DNA from: Nocardia fusca NBRC 14340
Lineage (GTDB): Bacteria > Actinomycetota > Actinomycetes > Mycobacteriales > Mycobacteriaceae
Assembly: GCF_001618425.1 (NCBI RefSeq)
Contig: NZ_BDCU01000030.1
Span: 62,001-126,000, forward strand
Direction of reading: 5' to 3'
Length of the DNA: 64,000 bases
Shown: piece after piece, positions 32,774 through 42,231 of the stretch
Layout: each line of letters starts with the position of its first letter
Numbering within the stretch: position 1 is the first letter of the stretch
Program-made: the position numbers and the translations under genes
Notes under the pieces: model-generated
Databases searched by the model: none
Told to the model about the DNA's origin: nothing
What the model saw: the letters and a program-made list of their open reading frames with translations, nothing else

Positions 32774-34978
32774 TCAGGCGGGCGTCACCGACACCGGGAC
32801 GCCGTTGAACACGGCGTTACCGGAAGGGACGTCCAGCACCGAATCGTCGGTCAGCGCATTGGCGTTGACACCGGCGTGCTGCCGCGCCACCTGCTGAGAG
32901 CTGGTCGCATGCCCCCAGCCGTGCGGCAGGCTCACCACCCCCGGCATGATCGAATCGGTGGGCTCGATCGGCACCGTGACCGACCCGGCCGCGGATTTCA
33001 CCAGCGCCTGCTCCCCCAGTCCGAGCCGGGCGATATCGTCGGGATGGATCTGCAGGGTGCAGCGATTCGTCCCGCCCACCAACCGAGGCGCATTGTGCAT
33101 CCAGCTGTTGTTGGAGCGTAGGTGGCGGCGCCCGATCAGCACCATCTCCGCCGGCGCGGTCGCGAATCGGGCACGCAGGCGGTCGAGATCGGCCAGCAGC
33201 GCCGCCGGCGCCAGCTCCACCGTCCCCGAGGCGGTCCGCAGCACTTCGGACAGGCGCGAACGCAGCGGACCGAGGTCGAGACCGTGCGGATTGTCCAGCA
33301 GAGTACGCAGATTCAGGTGGCCACCGTTCCATTCGCCGTAGGGTCCCAGCCGCAACATCAGGTCCAGACGCTGTTCGGTACTCGTACCACCGGTGAGCTC
33401 GTGCCGTCGCTGTTCGAGACCGGCCTGCTGCAGCGTGGTGCCGATGACGAGCTCGTCGAACGCGGTCAGCGGATCGTAATCCGCGGTAGGGGTGTGCGGC
33501 CGGCCGCTCACCGCCGCCGCCAGCCGGACATAGACCGCGGCCTCCGACGGCCGGTCCCTCAGCGGCACCAGCGGCGGCGAGAACCGGGCGTAGTTGCGGA
33601 CCGCGAACTGCAGCAGCGCGAAATCGTAGTGCGGGGACTGCACCGGACGCGGCGGCGGCAGGATCACATCGGCGTGCCTGGTGGTCTCGTTGAGATAGCA
33701 GTCCAGGCTCACCATGAAGTCCAGTCCCGCGAACGCGGCGTCCAGCCGGGCGCCGCCCGGCGCCGACAGCACCGGGTTGCCCGCCGCCGTGATCAGCGCC
33801 CGCACCTGCCCGTCGCCGGGGGTGGTGATCTCGTCGATCAGGGTGGCCACCGGCAGTTCACCCATCGACTCGGGCAGGTCGCGTACGCGGCTGCGCCAGC
33901 GGCCCGGCCGGAACGGTTTGGTGCGCACGATCCCGCGGACCGCGGCCGTCGCGAACATGGCGCCGCCGGGAGTGTCGAGATTGCCGGTGAGCACGTTGAT
34001 CACGTCCACCAGCCACTGGGTCACCGTGCCGAATTCGGCGGTGCAGGTACCGATCCGGGCGTACACCACCGCGGTCGGAGCGGCCGCGAGTTCGCGCGCG
34101 AGCCGGCGGACGGTCTCGGCGGGCACCCCGGTGCGCGCGGCCACGGTCTCCGGATCGAATTCCGCGGCCGCGGCCCGCACCTCGTCCAGGCCCGTGACCG
34201 CGACACCGACGTCGGTCAGCCCCTCGGCGAAAAGGGTGTGCACGATCCCGAACAGCAGATACGCGTCGGTACCCGGCCGCACGAAGAGGTGCTCGTCGGC
34301 GCGGGCGGCCGTGCGGGTCCGGCGGGGATCCACCACGACCAGGCGGCCGCCCCGCGTCCGAAGTGCCTGTAACCGGCCCGGGAAGTCCGGCGCGGTGCAC
34401 AGGGAACCGTTCGACTCCAAGGGGTTGGCGCCCAGCATCAGCACGTAATCGGAGCGGTCCAGATCCGGGACCGGCACGGCGAGCGGATCCCCGAACATCA
34501 GCCCGCAGGCCACCTGTTTGGGCATCTGGTCGGCGGTGCTGGCGGAGAACACGTTCTTCGTCCCCAATGCCCGGATCAGCGCCGGTGCGTACAGGGTTCC
34601 GGCGATGGTATGCGCATTGGGGTTGCCCAGATACAGCGCGATCGCCTGAGCGCCGTACTCGGCCCGGATCGCCGGGATGCGCGCGGCGATCAGATCGAAT
34701 GCCTCCGCCCAGCCCACGGTCCGCCACGAGCCGGTGGCACGGTCCCGGACCATGGGTTCGGTGAGGCGATCGGGGTCGCCGTCGAGTTGCCCGAAACTGG
34801 CCCCTTTGGGGCACAGGAAGCCCTTGCTGAACGGATCCAGCTTGTCACCCCGCGCCCCGGTCACCCGATCCTGCGAGTCGACGGTCAGCTCCAGGCCGCA
34901 GACCGCCTCGCACAACGGGCAGGTGCGCAGCAGGTTCCGGACGGTGGTATCGGGTGCGGCGGGGTTCGGTGCGACCAT
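32774..34978 (-). CDS. Molybdopterin oxidoreductase (formate dehydrogenase/nitrate reductase superfamily)
   Basis: A 734-residue enzyme of the DMSO reductase superfamily. The N-terminal 4Fe-4S site is CPLCEAVC followed by FLCPKG. A bis-MGD domain follows (TWSTADQM-like STADQMPKQVACGLMFG with a Cys as possible Mo ligand, LMLGANPLESN, VVVDPRRTRTA), and the C-terminal molydopterin dinucleotide domain has NNSWMHNAPRL and HGWGH. There is no twin-arginine signal, so it is cytosolic. It lies at the end of a leftward run with Gfo/Idh, YjbQ and Sir2 genes. Electron donor and acceptor are unknown. Confidence 0.88.
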   Translation of the reverse strand: MVAPNPAAPDTTVRNLLRTCPLCEAVCGLELTVDSQDRVTGARGDKLDPFSKGFLCPKGASFGQLDGDPDRLTEPMVRDRATGSWRTVGWAEAFDLIAARIPAIRAEYGAQAIALYLGNPNAHTIAGTLYAPALIRALGTKNVFSASTADQMPKQVACGLMFGDPLAVPVPDLDRSDYVLMLGANPLESNGSLCTAPDFPGRLQALRTRGGRLVVVDPRRTRTAARADEHLFVRPGTDAYLLFGIVHTLFAEGLTDVGVAVTGLDEVRAAAAEFDPETVAARTGVPAETVRRLARELAAAPTAVVYARIGTCTAEFGTVTQWLVDVINVLTGNLDTPGGAMFATAAVRGIVRTKPFRPGRWRSRVRDLPESMGELPVATLIDEITTPGDGQVRALITAAGNPVLSAPGGARLDAAFAGLDFMVSLDCYLNETTRHADVILPPPRPVQSPHYDFALLQFAVRNYARFSPPLVPLRDRPSEAAVYVRLAAAVSGRPHTPTADYDPLTAFDELVIGTTLQQAGLEQRRHELTGGTSTEQRLDLMLRLGPYGEWNGGHLNLRTLLDNPHGLDLGPLRSRLSEVLRTASGTVELAPAALLADLDRLRARFATAPAEMVLIGRRHLRSNNSWMHNAPRLVGGTNRCTLQIHPDDIARLGLGEQALVKSAAGSVTVPIEPTDSIMPGVVSLPHGWGHATSSQQVARQHAGVNANALTDDSVLDVPSGNAVFNGVPVSVTPA

Positions 34979-35060
34979 GCCACCATCATCACTCTTTGAG
35001 ACACCGGACAGAAGGTGTATTGAGAGAATTCGGATAGATCTGCCGCATGGACGGCCTCGG

Positions 35061-36149
35061 TCACCAGAGCCCCGGACCCGCCGATCCGGAGGCGCCACCG
35101 AGGGACACAATGACACCTTTCGCCGCCGATTCGCGGGCGGCCTCGAGAACCCGCAGGCCCGCCAGGGCGTCGGCGGGGTCGACCGGTACCGGCGCACCAT
35201 CCAGGACGGCGGCGGCCGTGGCCGCGTAGAAGGCGGGATAATCACCGGGCAGGGTAGGGTACGGCGCCGGGTCGTCACCGGCGCCGAGCACACCGTAATC
35301 CGCTTCGTCGGCCTCTCCCCACGGTGTCCCGTCGCCCGGGCGGTGCCCGGCGCGCAAGGCCGCCTCCTGGGGGTCCAGTCCGTGCACCTCGTAGCCTGCG
35401 CGGTCTCCGAGGACCCGGAAGCGGGGACCCAGCAGCGGGGCCACCGCACTCGCCCACAGGTGGGAGTGCACACCGCCGGTATGGGTCAGGGCGAGGAACA
35501 TATCGTCGTCGGTGCTGACCCCCGGGCGGCGATGGGCCAGCTCGCAGTAGACGCTCGCGGCCGGGCCGAACAGGGTGAGCGCCTGGTCGACCAGGTGACT
35601 GCCCAGGTCGTACAGGATCCCGGCGGCATCGGCCGGGCCGCCCAGTTCGCGCCAGCCGCCCTTGGGCACCGGACGCCAGCGCTGGAACCGCGATTCGAAG
35701 CGGCGCACCGGGCCCAGCGCGTCCTCGGCCACCAGCCGGCGCACCGTCCGGAAATCGCCGTCCCAGCGCCGGTTCTGGAAAACGGTCAGCACTCCCCCGG
35801 CGCCCCGGGCGTAGCGCAGCAGATCCTCGGCTTCCGCGACGGTCACCGCGAAGGGTTTGTCGACCACCACCGCCGCCCCGGCCGCGAGCGCCCGCCGGGC
35901 CAGTTCGGCGTGCACGCGGTTGGGTGCGGCGACCACGACCAGATCGATCCCGGACATATCGGCGAAAAGACTGTCGGCATCGGGCAGTACGCGCACCCCG
36001 GGGTGCTCCTGTCGCGCCTGCTCCGCCCGCTGCGCGGAGCCGGTCACCACCGCGGCCAGCCGGAGCCGGGGTTCGGCGGCCACGAGTGGGGCGTGGAACA
36101 CCGCACCGGCCAGCCCGTATCCGATGATGGCGACTCCGAGACTGCTCAT
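35061..36149 (-). CDS. Gfo/Idh/MocA family oxidoreductase
   Basis: A 362-residue NAD(P)-dependent dehydrogenase. The Rossmann motif is AIIGYGLAGAVFHAP and the family motif is VVVDKPFAVT (EKP-like). The QNRRWDGDFRTV and LGSHLVDQALTLFG segments are typical of the C-terminal domain, with His as catalytic base. It is likely to act on a sugar or polyol. It is the fourth gene in a closely spaced leftward run. Confidence 0.93.
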   Translation of the reverse strand: MSSLGVAIIGYGLAGAVFHAPLVAAEPRLRLAAVVTGSAQRAEQARQEHPGVRVLPDADSLFADMSGIDLVVVAAPNRVHAELARRALAAGAAVVVDKPFAVTVAEAEDLLRYARGAGGVLTVFQNRRWDGDFRTVRRLVAEDALGPVRRFESRFQRWRPVPKGGWRELGGPADAAGILYDLGSHLVDQALTLFGPAASVYCELAHRRPGVSTDDDMFLALTHTGGVHSHLWASAVAPLLGPRFRVLGDRAGYEVHGLDPQEAALRAGHRPGDGTPWGEADEADYGVLGAGDDPAPYPTLPGDYPAFYAATAAAVLDGAPVPVDPADALAGLRVLEAARESAAKGVIVSLGGASGSAGPGLW

Positions 36150-36177
36150 ACCCGCCGACGTTACCCGGCGGGCGCGT

Positions 36178-36591
36178 TCATCCCACGGAGGTCAGGAACG
36201 ACAACCGCACCTCACGCTCCGGATTGTCGATATTGATATCGACCAGCGCGATGGACTGCCAGGTGCCCAGTGCCGGTTCGCCGTCCAGGACCGGAACGGT
36301 CGCGTACGGGGCGATGAGCGCGGGCATCACGTGGGAGCGGCCGTGTCCGGGCGACCCGTGCGCGTGCCGCCACCGGTCGTCGGCCGGGAGCAGGTCCCGC
36401 AGGGCGGCCAGCAGATCGTCGTCACTGTGGGCGCCCAGTTCCAGGATCGCGATCCCGGCGGTGGCGTGCGGTACGAAGATGTGCAGGAGCCCGTCGCCGC
36501 CGGCGTCGTTCACGAACGCCCGGCACTGCGGGGTGATGTCATGGACCACTTCGCTGCGGCCGGTGTGCACCGCGATGACTGTGCTGCGCAT
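36178..36591 (-). CDS. YjbQ family protein
   Basis: A 137-residue protein of the YjbQ/UPF0047 family. Conserved segments are FVPHATAGIAILE, the His/Asp-rich HAHGSPGHGRSHVMPALI, and GTWQSIALVDIN. The family has weak thiamine-phosphate synthase activity in E. coli but its real role is unclear. It lies 11 bases after the Sir2 gene and 28 bases before the Gfo/Idh gene. Confidence 0.92.
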   Translation of the reverse strand: MRSTVIAVHTGRSEVVHDITPQCRAFVNDAGGDGLLHIFVPHATAGIAILELGAHSDDDLLAALRDLLPADDRWRHAHGSPGHGRSHVMPALIAPYATVPVLDGEPALGTWQSIALVDINIDNPEREVRLSFLTSVG

Positions 36592-36602
36592 ATCCGGGCA
36601 GC

Positions 36603-37505
36603 CTACGCGGGCCCGGCCGGACCGGCCGTGGGACGCGCGCCCCGGATCCGGTAGCGCTCGGCGAGTCCGGACAGTACCGGTGAGCAGCCGGCGTCCAGCC
36701 GCCGGTCGGCGAGGCCGTCGCTGCGGGTGGCGCCGCGATTCACGATCACCACTGTGCCGCCGTTGCGGGCGACCCGGTGCACGAAACGACGGCCCGACAG
36801 CACGGTCAGGCTGGACCCGGCCACCACGATCACGTCCGCCGCGTCCACCAGTTCGTAGGCGGCCGCGACCCGTTCCGGCGGCACGCTCTCCCCGAAGTAG
36901 ACGATATCGGGCTTCCACATCCCGCCGCACCGCGCGCAATCCACCATCCGGAATCCGCTGGTGTCCTCGACCACGGCGTCGGCGTCGGGCGCCACTTCGA
37001 GGCCGGTCACCGAAGCGGTCGCAAAACCCGGATTGGCCTGTTCCAGCCGATCGGCCAGCACCATCCGGGAAATGCGGGCTCCGCAACCCAGACAGCGCAC
37101 CTGGGCATAGCTGCCGTGCAGATCGATCACCCGGCGGCTACCCGCCTTAGTGTGCAGCAGATCGACGTTCTGGGTGATCACGCCGGTGACCGTGCCCCGG
37201 CGCTCCAATTCGGCCAGGGCCCGGTGGCCGGCATTGGGACGGGCGGCGTCCATGTACCGCCAGCCCACATGATTACGCGCCCAATAGCGCTGCCGGAATA
37301 CCGGATCACCGACGAACTGCTGGTAGGTCATCGGTGTCCGTGGTGGGGAGTCCGGTCCGCGGTAGTCGGGGATACCACTGTCGGTGGAGATCCCCGCGCC
37401 GGTGAGTACGACCGTGGGCCGGTCGCCGATCAGCTCGACGAGATCGTCGAGGGCATCGGGCCAGGAGTCCGGGTGCGGCGGGGTGAGCAGTGCCGTTTCG
37501 GGCAT
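36603..37505 (-). CDS. Sir2-family NAD-dependent protein deacetylase
   Basis: A 300-residue sirtuin. NAD-binding motif GAGISTDSGIPDYRG, catalytic TQNVDLLH and the His in IDLHGS are present, followed by the zinc cysteines CLGC and CARC and the GSSLTV segment. Sirtuins remove acyl groups from lysines, for example on acyl-CoA synthetases. The start ATG has only a weak GGGG upstream. The gene leads the run Sir2-YjbQ-Gfo/Idh. Confidence 0.95.
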   Translation of the reverse strand: MPETALLTPPHPDSWPDALDDLVELIGDRPTVVLTGAGISTDSGIPDYRGPDSPPRTPMTYQQFVGDPVFRQRYWARNHVGWRYMDAARPNAGHRALAELERRGTVTGVITQNVDLLHTKAGSRRVIDLHGSYAQVRCLGCGARISRMVLADRLEQANPGFATASVTGLEVAPDADAVVEDTSGFRMVDCARCGGMWKPDIVYFGESVPPERVAAAYELVDAADVIVVAGSSLTVLSGRRFVHRVARNGGTVVIVNRGATRSDGLADRRLDAGCSPVLSGLAERYRIRGARPTAGPAGPA

Positions 37506-37560
37506 ACCCCGAGCGTACGTGCCGATCCGGCCCCGCCCACCCGGGGCCGGAGAGCACCGC

Positions 37561-37791
37561 TCAGGTCTGGACGCCGGCGAGTTTGCCCGCTTCCGCGTCG
37601 AGACCGAGCATGGCCAGCAGATTGCGGCAGTCGGCGGCATCGGTGGCGTGGCCGGCCACGATCCGGGCCGCGACGGCGCTGCGGCGGGCGGCCTCGGCGC
37701 GTTCGGCACTGCGGATTTCGGCGAATTCGGCCAGATCGGCCTCGGGAAGAGCGTGTTCGACGGCGGTGGGACGGCTGGATGTGCCAGGCAT
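37561..37791 (-). CDS. Small 76-residue protein of unknown function
   Basis: The ATG has GAAGGAG four bases upstream. The protein is soluble, Ala-rich and helical, with EFAEIRSAERAEAARRSAVAARI and CRNLLAMLGLDAEAGK; no known motif. It sits 55 bases upstream of the Sir2 gene and may share its transcript. Confidence 0.65.
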   Translation of the reverse strand: MPGTSSRPTAVEHALPEADLAEFAEIRSAERAEAARRSAVAARIVAGHATDAADCRNLLAMLGLDAEAGKLAGVQT

Positions 37792-38227
37792 GGGTCTCCT
37801 TCGAGTTGTCCGAAGCCTACGCCGAGGGCCGATGACGCACAGCACAACCGAAAACTCGAGCCGGCCGCGGGAGCACACCCGCCCGAACCGCATCACCTGC
37901 GCCGATCAGGACACGGACCGGTGTCACGGCCGCACCGCCGGCCATCGGGACCCAGAAGAGTTGGGCGGCATGGGCACCGGAAACGACATGCCGGACGATT
38001 GCCGGGATCGATAGCAGGAAATCGGGTAATGTGCTCCACGTCATAGCGCGACCGCGGGGACATCGTCGCGCCGATTTCATGTCACAAGTGCGCCGATGTC
38101 ATTTTCACGGCGCTTGTTTTTTACGACATAAGTCCTCTAAATTCACCTCCTGCACGTTCACCAATTTGGAATGCTCGTGTTCCGCTGTTGCGGGGGCGGG
38201 ATTCCACCCCAGCGAGGAGGTTCACCG
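37792..38227. other. Divergent promoter region before the second MHYT gene
   Basis: 436 bases with a lower-GC section (38080-38190). It holds a terminator-like hairpin with a T-tract at 38084-38122 although no gene ends just upstream. No other feature is clear. Confidence 0.5.
38084..38122 (+). terminator. Hairpin with T-tract, no gene upstream
   Basis: ACAAG and CGCCG (with a 2-base bulge) pair with CGGCG and CTTGT around a loop, followed by six T. It looks like an intrinsic terminator, which is rare in such GC-rich DNA. It could end a small RNA or act as leader attenuator for the MHYT gene 106 bases downstream. Confidence 0.4.
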
Positions 38228-38995
38228 GTGGAGATCGACCACTTCAGCCATGGCTGGCTCACTCCCGTGGTCGCGTACATCATGTCGTTCACCGGATCGT
38301 TGCTCGCGCTACGGTGTATGAGCCGCGTACGCAGCGGATCACCGTTCGACGGCTGGCTCATCGCGGCATCGGTCGCCCTCGGCGGCACGGGCATCTGGGT
38401 CATGCACTTCATCGCCATGCTGGGTTTCCGGATCGACGGCGCCGCCATCCGTTACGACGTACCCGTCACCCTGGTCAGCGCCGTGATCGCCATGGTCGTG
38501 GTCTGGCTCGGACTGTGCCTGGCCCAGCAGCGGCGGCTGGGCGGTCAGAGCCTGCTGGTCGGCGGCGTGGTCACCGGGCTCGGCGTGGGCGCGATGCACT
38601 ACGCCGGTATGTACGCCATGAAGACCGATGTCGAGATCGGTTACGAATGGTCGACCGTGGCGTTGTCCATGGTGATCGCCGTGATCGCCGCGACCGCCGC
38701 GCTCTGGTTCACCCTCAATGTGCGCGGCGCGCTGGCCACCGTGGGCGCCGCCCTGGTGATGGGCGTCGCCGTGGCCGGTATGCACTACACCGGTATGTAC
38801 GCCATGCACCTGGGCGAACAGCACCATATGGCGCCCTCCGGCGCCGGCGCCGCCCAGCTGCTGACCCCGCTGATCGTCGGTGTCAGCCTGCTGACCGTGG
38901 GCATGCTGTTCCACCTGGGCCTGACCGAGGTGAGCGGTGGCGCCTCTCTTACGCGCCGCCCTGCCACCGACAACTACTGGCCCACCCGGGACTGA
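38228..38995 (+). CDS. MHYT-domain integral membrane sensor protein, second copy
   Basis: A 255-residue paralogue of the protein at 23586 with about seven helices and three motifs VMHFIAM, AMHYAGM and GMHYTGM. It also lacks an output domain. The GTG at 38228 follows GAGGAGG by seven bases, a strong site. The two copies share the N-terminal DHFSHGWLTPVVAY / EHFAFGWLTPALAY pattern and the same length, so they arose by duplication. Confidence 0.9.
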   Translation: MEIDHFSHGWLTPVVAYIMSFTGSLLALRCMSRVRSGSPFDGWLIAASVALGGTGIWVMHFIAMLGFRIDGAAIRYDVPVTLVSAVIAMVVVWLGLCLAQQRRLGGQSLLVGGVVTGLGVGAMHYAGMYAMKTDVEIGYEWSTVALSMVIAVIAATAALWFTLNVRGALATVGAALVMGVAVAGMHYTGMYAMHLGEQHHMAPSGAGAAQLLTPLIVGVSLLTVGMLFHLGLTEVSGGASLTRRPATDNYWPTRD

Positions 38996-39100
38996 CCGGA
39001 GGTCGTCCATATCGCGACATTTCGGCGAATTGACCGAAATGCGTCACTGTGACACGACCCGTGCCGGATCCGCTGCCGTGTCCCCCGATAGTGTCATGGG

Positions 39101-40168
39101 GTGCGGCAGCGGATCATCCTGGACGTGGACACCGGCGTGGACGATTCCCTCGCCCTGCTCTATCTGCTCGCCAGCCCGGACGCCGAGATCATGGGGATCG
39201 CCTCCACCGCCGGGAATGTGCCCGCGGCCCAGGTCGCGATCAACAATCTCGCCTGGCTCGAGCTGGCCCGGGCCCCGGAGATCGAGGTGGCCCTCGGGGC
39301 GGCCGAACCGCTCGAGATCCCGTTGCGCACCACCGAGGACACCCACGGACCGCACGGCGTCGGCTACGCCGAACTCCCCGCCCCGACACGGCGCATCTCC
39401 GATCGCAGCGCGGCGCGGATGTGGGTTAATCTGGCACGCCGCCATCCCGGGGAGCTCCTCGGGCTGTGCACCGGGCCGCTCACCAATCTCGCCCTCGCAC
39501 TCCGCGAGGAACCCGAGCTGCCCCGGTTGCTGCGCCGGCTCGTGATCATGGGCGGGGCGTTCGACCACCCCGGCAACACCACACCCACCAACGAGTGGAA
39601 CATCCACGTCGACCCCGAGGCCGCGAAAGTCGTCTTCGACGCCTTCTCCGCCGCCCCGCCGGACCGCCGTCCGCTGATCTGCGCCCTCGATATCACCGAA
39701 ACCATCGAGATGCGGCCCGCCCATCTGATCAGGCTGGCCGAGCGGGCGGGCAGCCACCCGATCGAGACGGTATCGCCCACCGACCCGCCCACGGCGCGTT
39801 CGGCGGCGAGCAACCCGATCATCCGGTACCTGACCGACGCGGTCCGCTTCTACTTCGATTTCCACCACGGGTACGACCTCGGCTATCTGGCCCATATGCA
39901 CGACCCGTTCGCGGCCGCGGTGGCCCTGGACCCGGCGCTGGCGCGCACCCGGCCCGCCACCGTGGACGTCGAGCTCACGGGCACACTCACGCGGGGCGCG
40001 ACCATCGCCGACCGGGCCGGGATGTGGGGGCGGCCGCCCAACGCCGATATCGTCGTCGGCACCGACCCCGTGCGCTTCTTCGACCGCATGATCGCCCGGA
40101 TCGGCGATCACGCACGCACCGTATATCCCGGCGAGCCGGTCGGCGAGCCCGTCGGCCGACGGCGATGA
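39101..40168 (+). CDS. Nucleoside hydrolase
   Basis: A 355-residue inosine-uridine preferring nucleoside hydrolase family protein. The calcium-binding motif is LDVDTGVDDSLAL near the N-terminus; CTGPLTNLALAL, MGGAFDHPGNTTPTNEWNI and HMHDPFAAAVALDP follow, the last with the active-site Asp. It cleaves N-glycosidic bonds of nucleosides in salvage. TAGTGT lies six bases before the GTG start with no ribosome binding site, suggesting a leaderless transcript. An amidohydrolase gene follows 43 bases later. Confidence 0.93.
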   Translation: MRQRIILDVDTGVDDSLALLYLLASPDAEIMGIASTAGNVPAAQVAINNLAWLELARAPEIEVALGAAEPLEIPLRTTEDTHGPHGVGYAELPAPTRRISDRSAARMWVNLARRHPGELLGLCTGPLTNLALALREEPELPRLLRRLVIMGGAFDHPGNTTPTNEWNIHVDPEAAKVVFDAFSAAPPDRRPLICALDITETIEMRPAHLIRLAERAGSHPIETVSPTDPPTARSAASNPIIRYLTDAVRFYFDFHHGYDLGYLAHMHDPFAAAVALDPALARTRPATVDVELTGTLTRGATIADRAGMWGRPPNADIVVGTDPVRFFDRMIARIGDHARTVYPGEPVGEPVGRRR

Positions 40169-40211
40169 GATACCGGCCGCACTCTGCTCGATCCGATCGA
40201 GAGGTACGAAC

Positions 40212-41114
40212 GTGAACTCTTCCGGAGCACACGAGATTCCGGCCGACGAGGCGTATCTGGCGGAGTTCCGGCAGCGGCTGGGTCTGCCGGGAATGATCGA
40301 TGTGCACACCCATTTCATGCCGCACCGGGTGCTGCGCAAGGTCTGGGCGTATTTCGACGATGCCGGGCCGCTCACCGGGCGCCCCTGGCCGATCACCTAT
40401 CGCGCCGACGAACCGGTCCGGCTGGAGACGCTGCGCCGCTTCGGGATCCGCGCGTTCACCGCACTGGTGTACCCGCATCGACCGGAGATGGCGGCATGGC
40501 TGAACGAGTGGACCGCGGAATTCGCCGCCGAGGTGCCGGAATGCCTGCACACCGCCACGTTCTACCCCGAGCCGAGTGCGGCGGGATACGTGGCTGCGGC
40601 GGTGGACCAGGGTGCGCGGGTGTTCAAGTCGCATATCCAGGTCGGCGCCTACGACCCCCGTGACCCCCTGCTCGACCCGGTCTGGGGCCTCCTCGAGGAC
40701 GCCGGCGTACCCACCGTCATCCACTGCGGTTCCGGCCCGGCGCCCGGCGCGTTCACCGGGCCCGAGCCGGTCGCCGAGGTGCTGCGGCGGTTTCCGCGCC
40801 TGCCCCTGATCGTGGCGCATATGGGTATGCCCGAATACCGCGATTTCCTCGACCTCGCCGACCGGTATTCCGGTGTTTCGCTGGACACCACGATGGCGTT
40901 CACCGATTTCGCCGAGGCCGATGTCCCGTTCCCGGTGGCCGACCGGCACCGTTTGCTCGACCACGGCCACCGGATCATGTTCGGTAGCGATTTCCCGAAT
41001 ATCCCGTACCCGTACCGGCACGCCGTCCAGGCCCTGGAACGACTCGAGCTGGGCGACGACTGGTTGCGCCGGGTCTGCTACCGCAATGCCGCCGACCGGT
41101 TCGGCCTACCCTGA
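40212..41114 (+). CDS. Amidohydrolase family protein (PF04909 type)
   Basis: A 300-residue TIM-barrel metal hydrolase or decarboxylase. The metal motif is IDVHTHFMPH near residue 29, further ligands are in IHCGSGP and VAHMGMPEY, and the late FGSDFPNIPYPYRHAVQ carries the catalytic Asp. The GTG start follows GAGAGG. It is probably co-transcribed with the nucleoside hydrolase; substrate unknown. Confidence 0.9.
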   Translation: MNSSGAHEIPADEAYLAEFRQRLGLPGMIDVHTHFMPHRVLRKVWAYFDDAGPLTGRPWPITYRADEPVRLETLRRFGIRAFTALVYPHRPEMAAWLNEWTAEFAAEVPECLHTATFYPEPSAAGYVAAAVDQGARVFKSHIQVGAYDPRDPLLDPVWGLLEDAGVPTVIHCGSGPAPGAFTGPEPVAEVLRRFPRLPLIVAHMGMPEYRDFLDLADRYSGVSLDTTMAFTDFAEADVPFPVADRHRLLDHGHRIMFGSDFPNIPYPYRHAVQALERLELGDDWLRRVCYRNAADRFGLP

Positions 41115-41238
41115 CGGGGATCTCGGCAGCCCCGGCGTCGATGCGGTCCGGTGTCGGGCCGGTCGTTCCGTCCCGGCTCCCACCGGCACGGCCGGATCAT
41201 CCGGCGTACCGGCCCGGCCCAGTGGGACCGGAAACTTT

Positions 41239-42231
41239 TCAGCTGTCGAAGGCGTCCAGCAGTTTCTGCGCGGCCAGCGCCGCGGTCAGGGTCCCGTCCC
41301 GGACCTCGCGCTCCACTTCGCCGCGCAGCGCCTTCACCTTCGGGTTGTCGGCCAGCCGGCGGAGCAACTGGTCGTGCACCATGGTCCAGGTCCAGTCGAC
41401 CTGCTGACGGCGGCGCTTCTCGGCGAACTCACCCGCGTCGGTGAGCACCCGGCGGTGTTCCAGCACGGTCTGCCAGAACTTCTCCAGGCCGACCCCTTCC
41501 AGACCGCTCATGGTCAGCGCCGGCGGCCGCCACAGCGCATCGTGCGGATGGATCAGCCGCAGCGCCCCGGACAGTTCCCGGGCCGCCGATTTCGCCTCGA
41601 TCTCGTGCTTACCGTCGGCCTTGTTCACCGCGACCAGATCGGCCAGTTCCAGGACACCCTTCTTGATGCCCTGCAACTGGTCACCGGTACGCGCCAGGGT
41701 GAGGAAGCAGAAGACATCGACCATGTTCGCCACGGTCACCTCGGACTGCCCCACCCCGACGGTCTCGACCAGGATGACGTCGTACCCGGCCGCCTCGAGC
41801 AGCACGATCGTCTCGCGGGTCGCCTTCGCCACCCCGCCGAGCGTGCCCGCTGTCGGGGACGGGCGGATGAAGGCGTTCTCCTCCATCGACAGCCGCGCCA
41901 TCCGGGTCTTGTCACCGAGGATCGAACCGCCGGTCCGTGTGGACGACGGGTCCACCGCCAGCACGGCGACCCGGTGCCCCTGCCCGATCAGCTGCATACC
42001 GAGGGAGTCGATGAAGGTCGACTTCCCCACCCCGGGCACCCCGGTGATCCCCACCCGGTTCGACAGTGCCGCACCGGTTTCCGGAGTCAATCGGAGCAGC
42101 AGCTGCTGCGCCTGATCCCGATGGTCGGCCCGGGTGGACTCCACCAGGGTGATCGCCCGCGCGAGGGCGGCCCGCTCACCGGAGCGGACCGCCTGCGCGA
42201 GCGCTTCCACGTCGACGACACGTGTGCTCAT
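41239..42231 (-). CDS. meaB: Methylmalonyl-CoA mutase-associated GTPase MeaB
   Basis: A 330-residue G-protein chaperone that loads and protects the adenosylcobalamin of methylmalonyl-CoA mutase. P-loop GVPGVGKST, the VETVGVGQSEV switch region and NKADG are visible. It overlaps mutB by four bases (ATGA). In M. tuberculosis, as I recall it, a toxin-antitoxin pair separates the two genes; here nothing does. Confidence 0.96.
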   Translation of the reverse strand: MSTRVVDVEALAQAVRSGERAALARAITLVESTRADHRDQAQQLLLRLTPETGAALSNRVGITGVPGVGKSTFIDSLGMQLIGQGHRVAVLAVDPSSTRTGGSILGDKTRMARLSMEENAFIRPSPTAGTLGGVAKATRETIVLLEAAGYDVILVETVGVGQSEVTVANMVDVFCFLTLARTGDQLQGIKKGVLELADLVAVNKADGKHEIEAKSAARELSGALRLIHPHDALWRPPALTMSGLEGVGLEKFWQTVLEHRRVLTDAGEFAEKRRRQQVDWTWTMVHDQLLRRLADNPKVKALRGEVEREVRDGTLTAALAAQKLLDAFDS

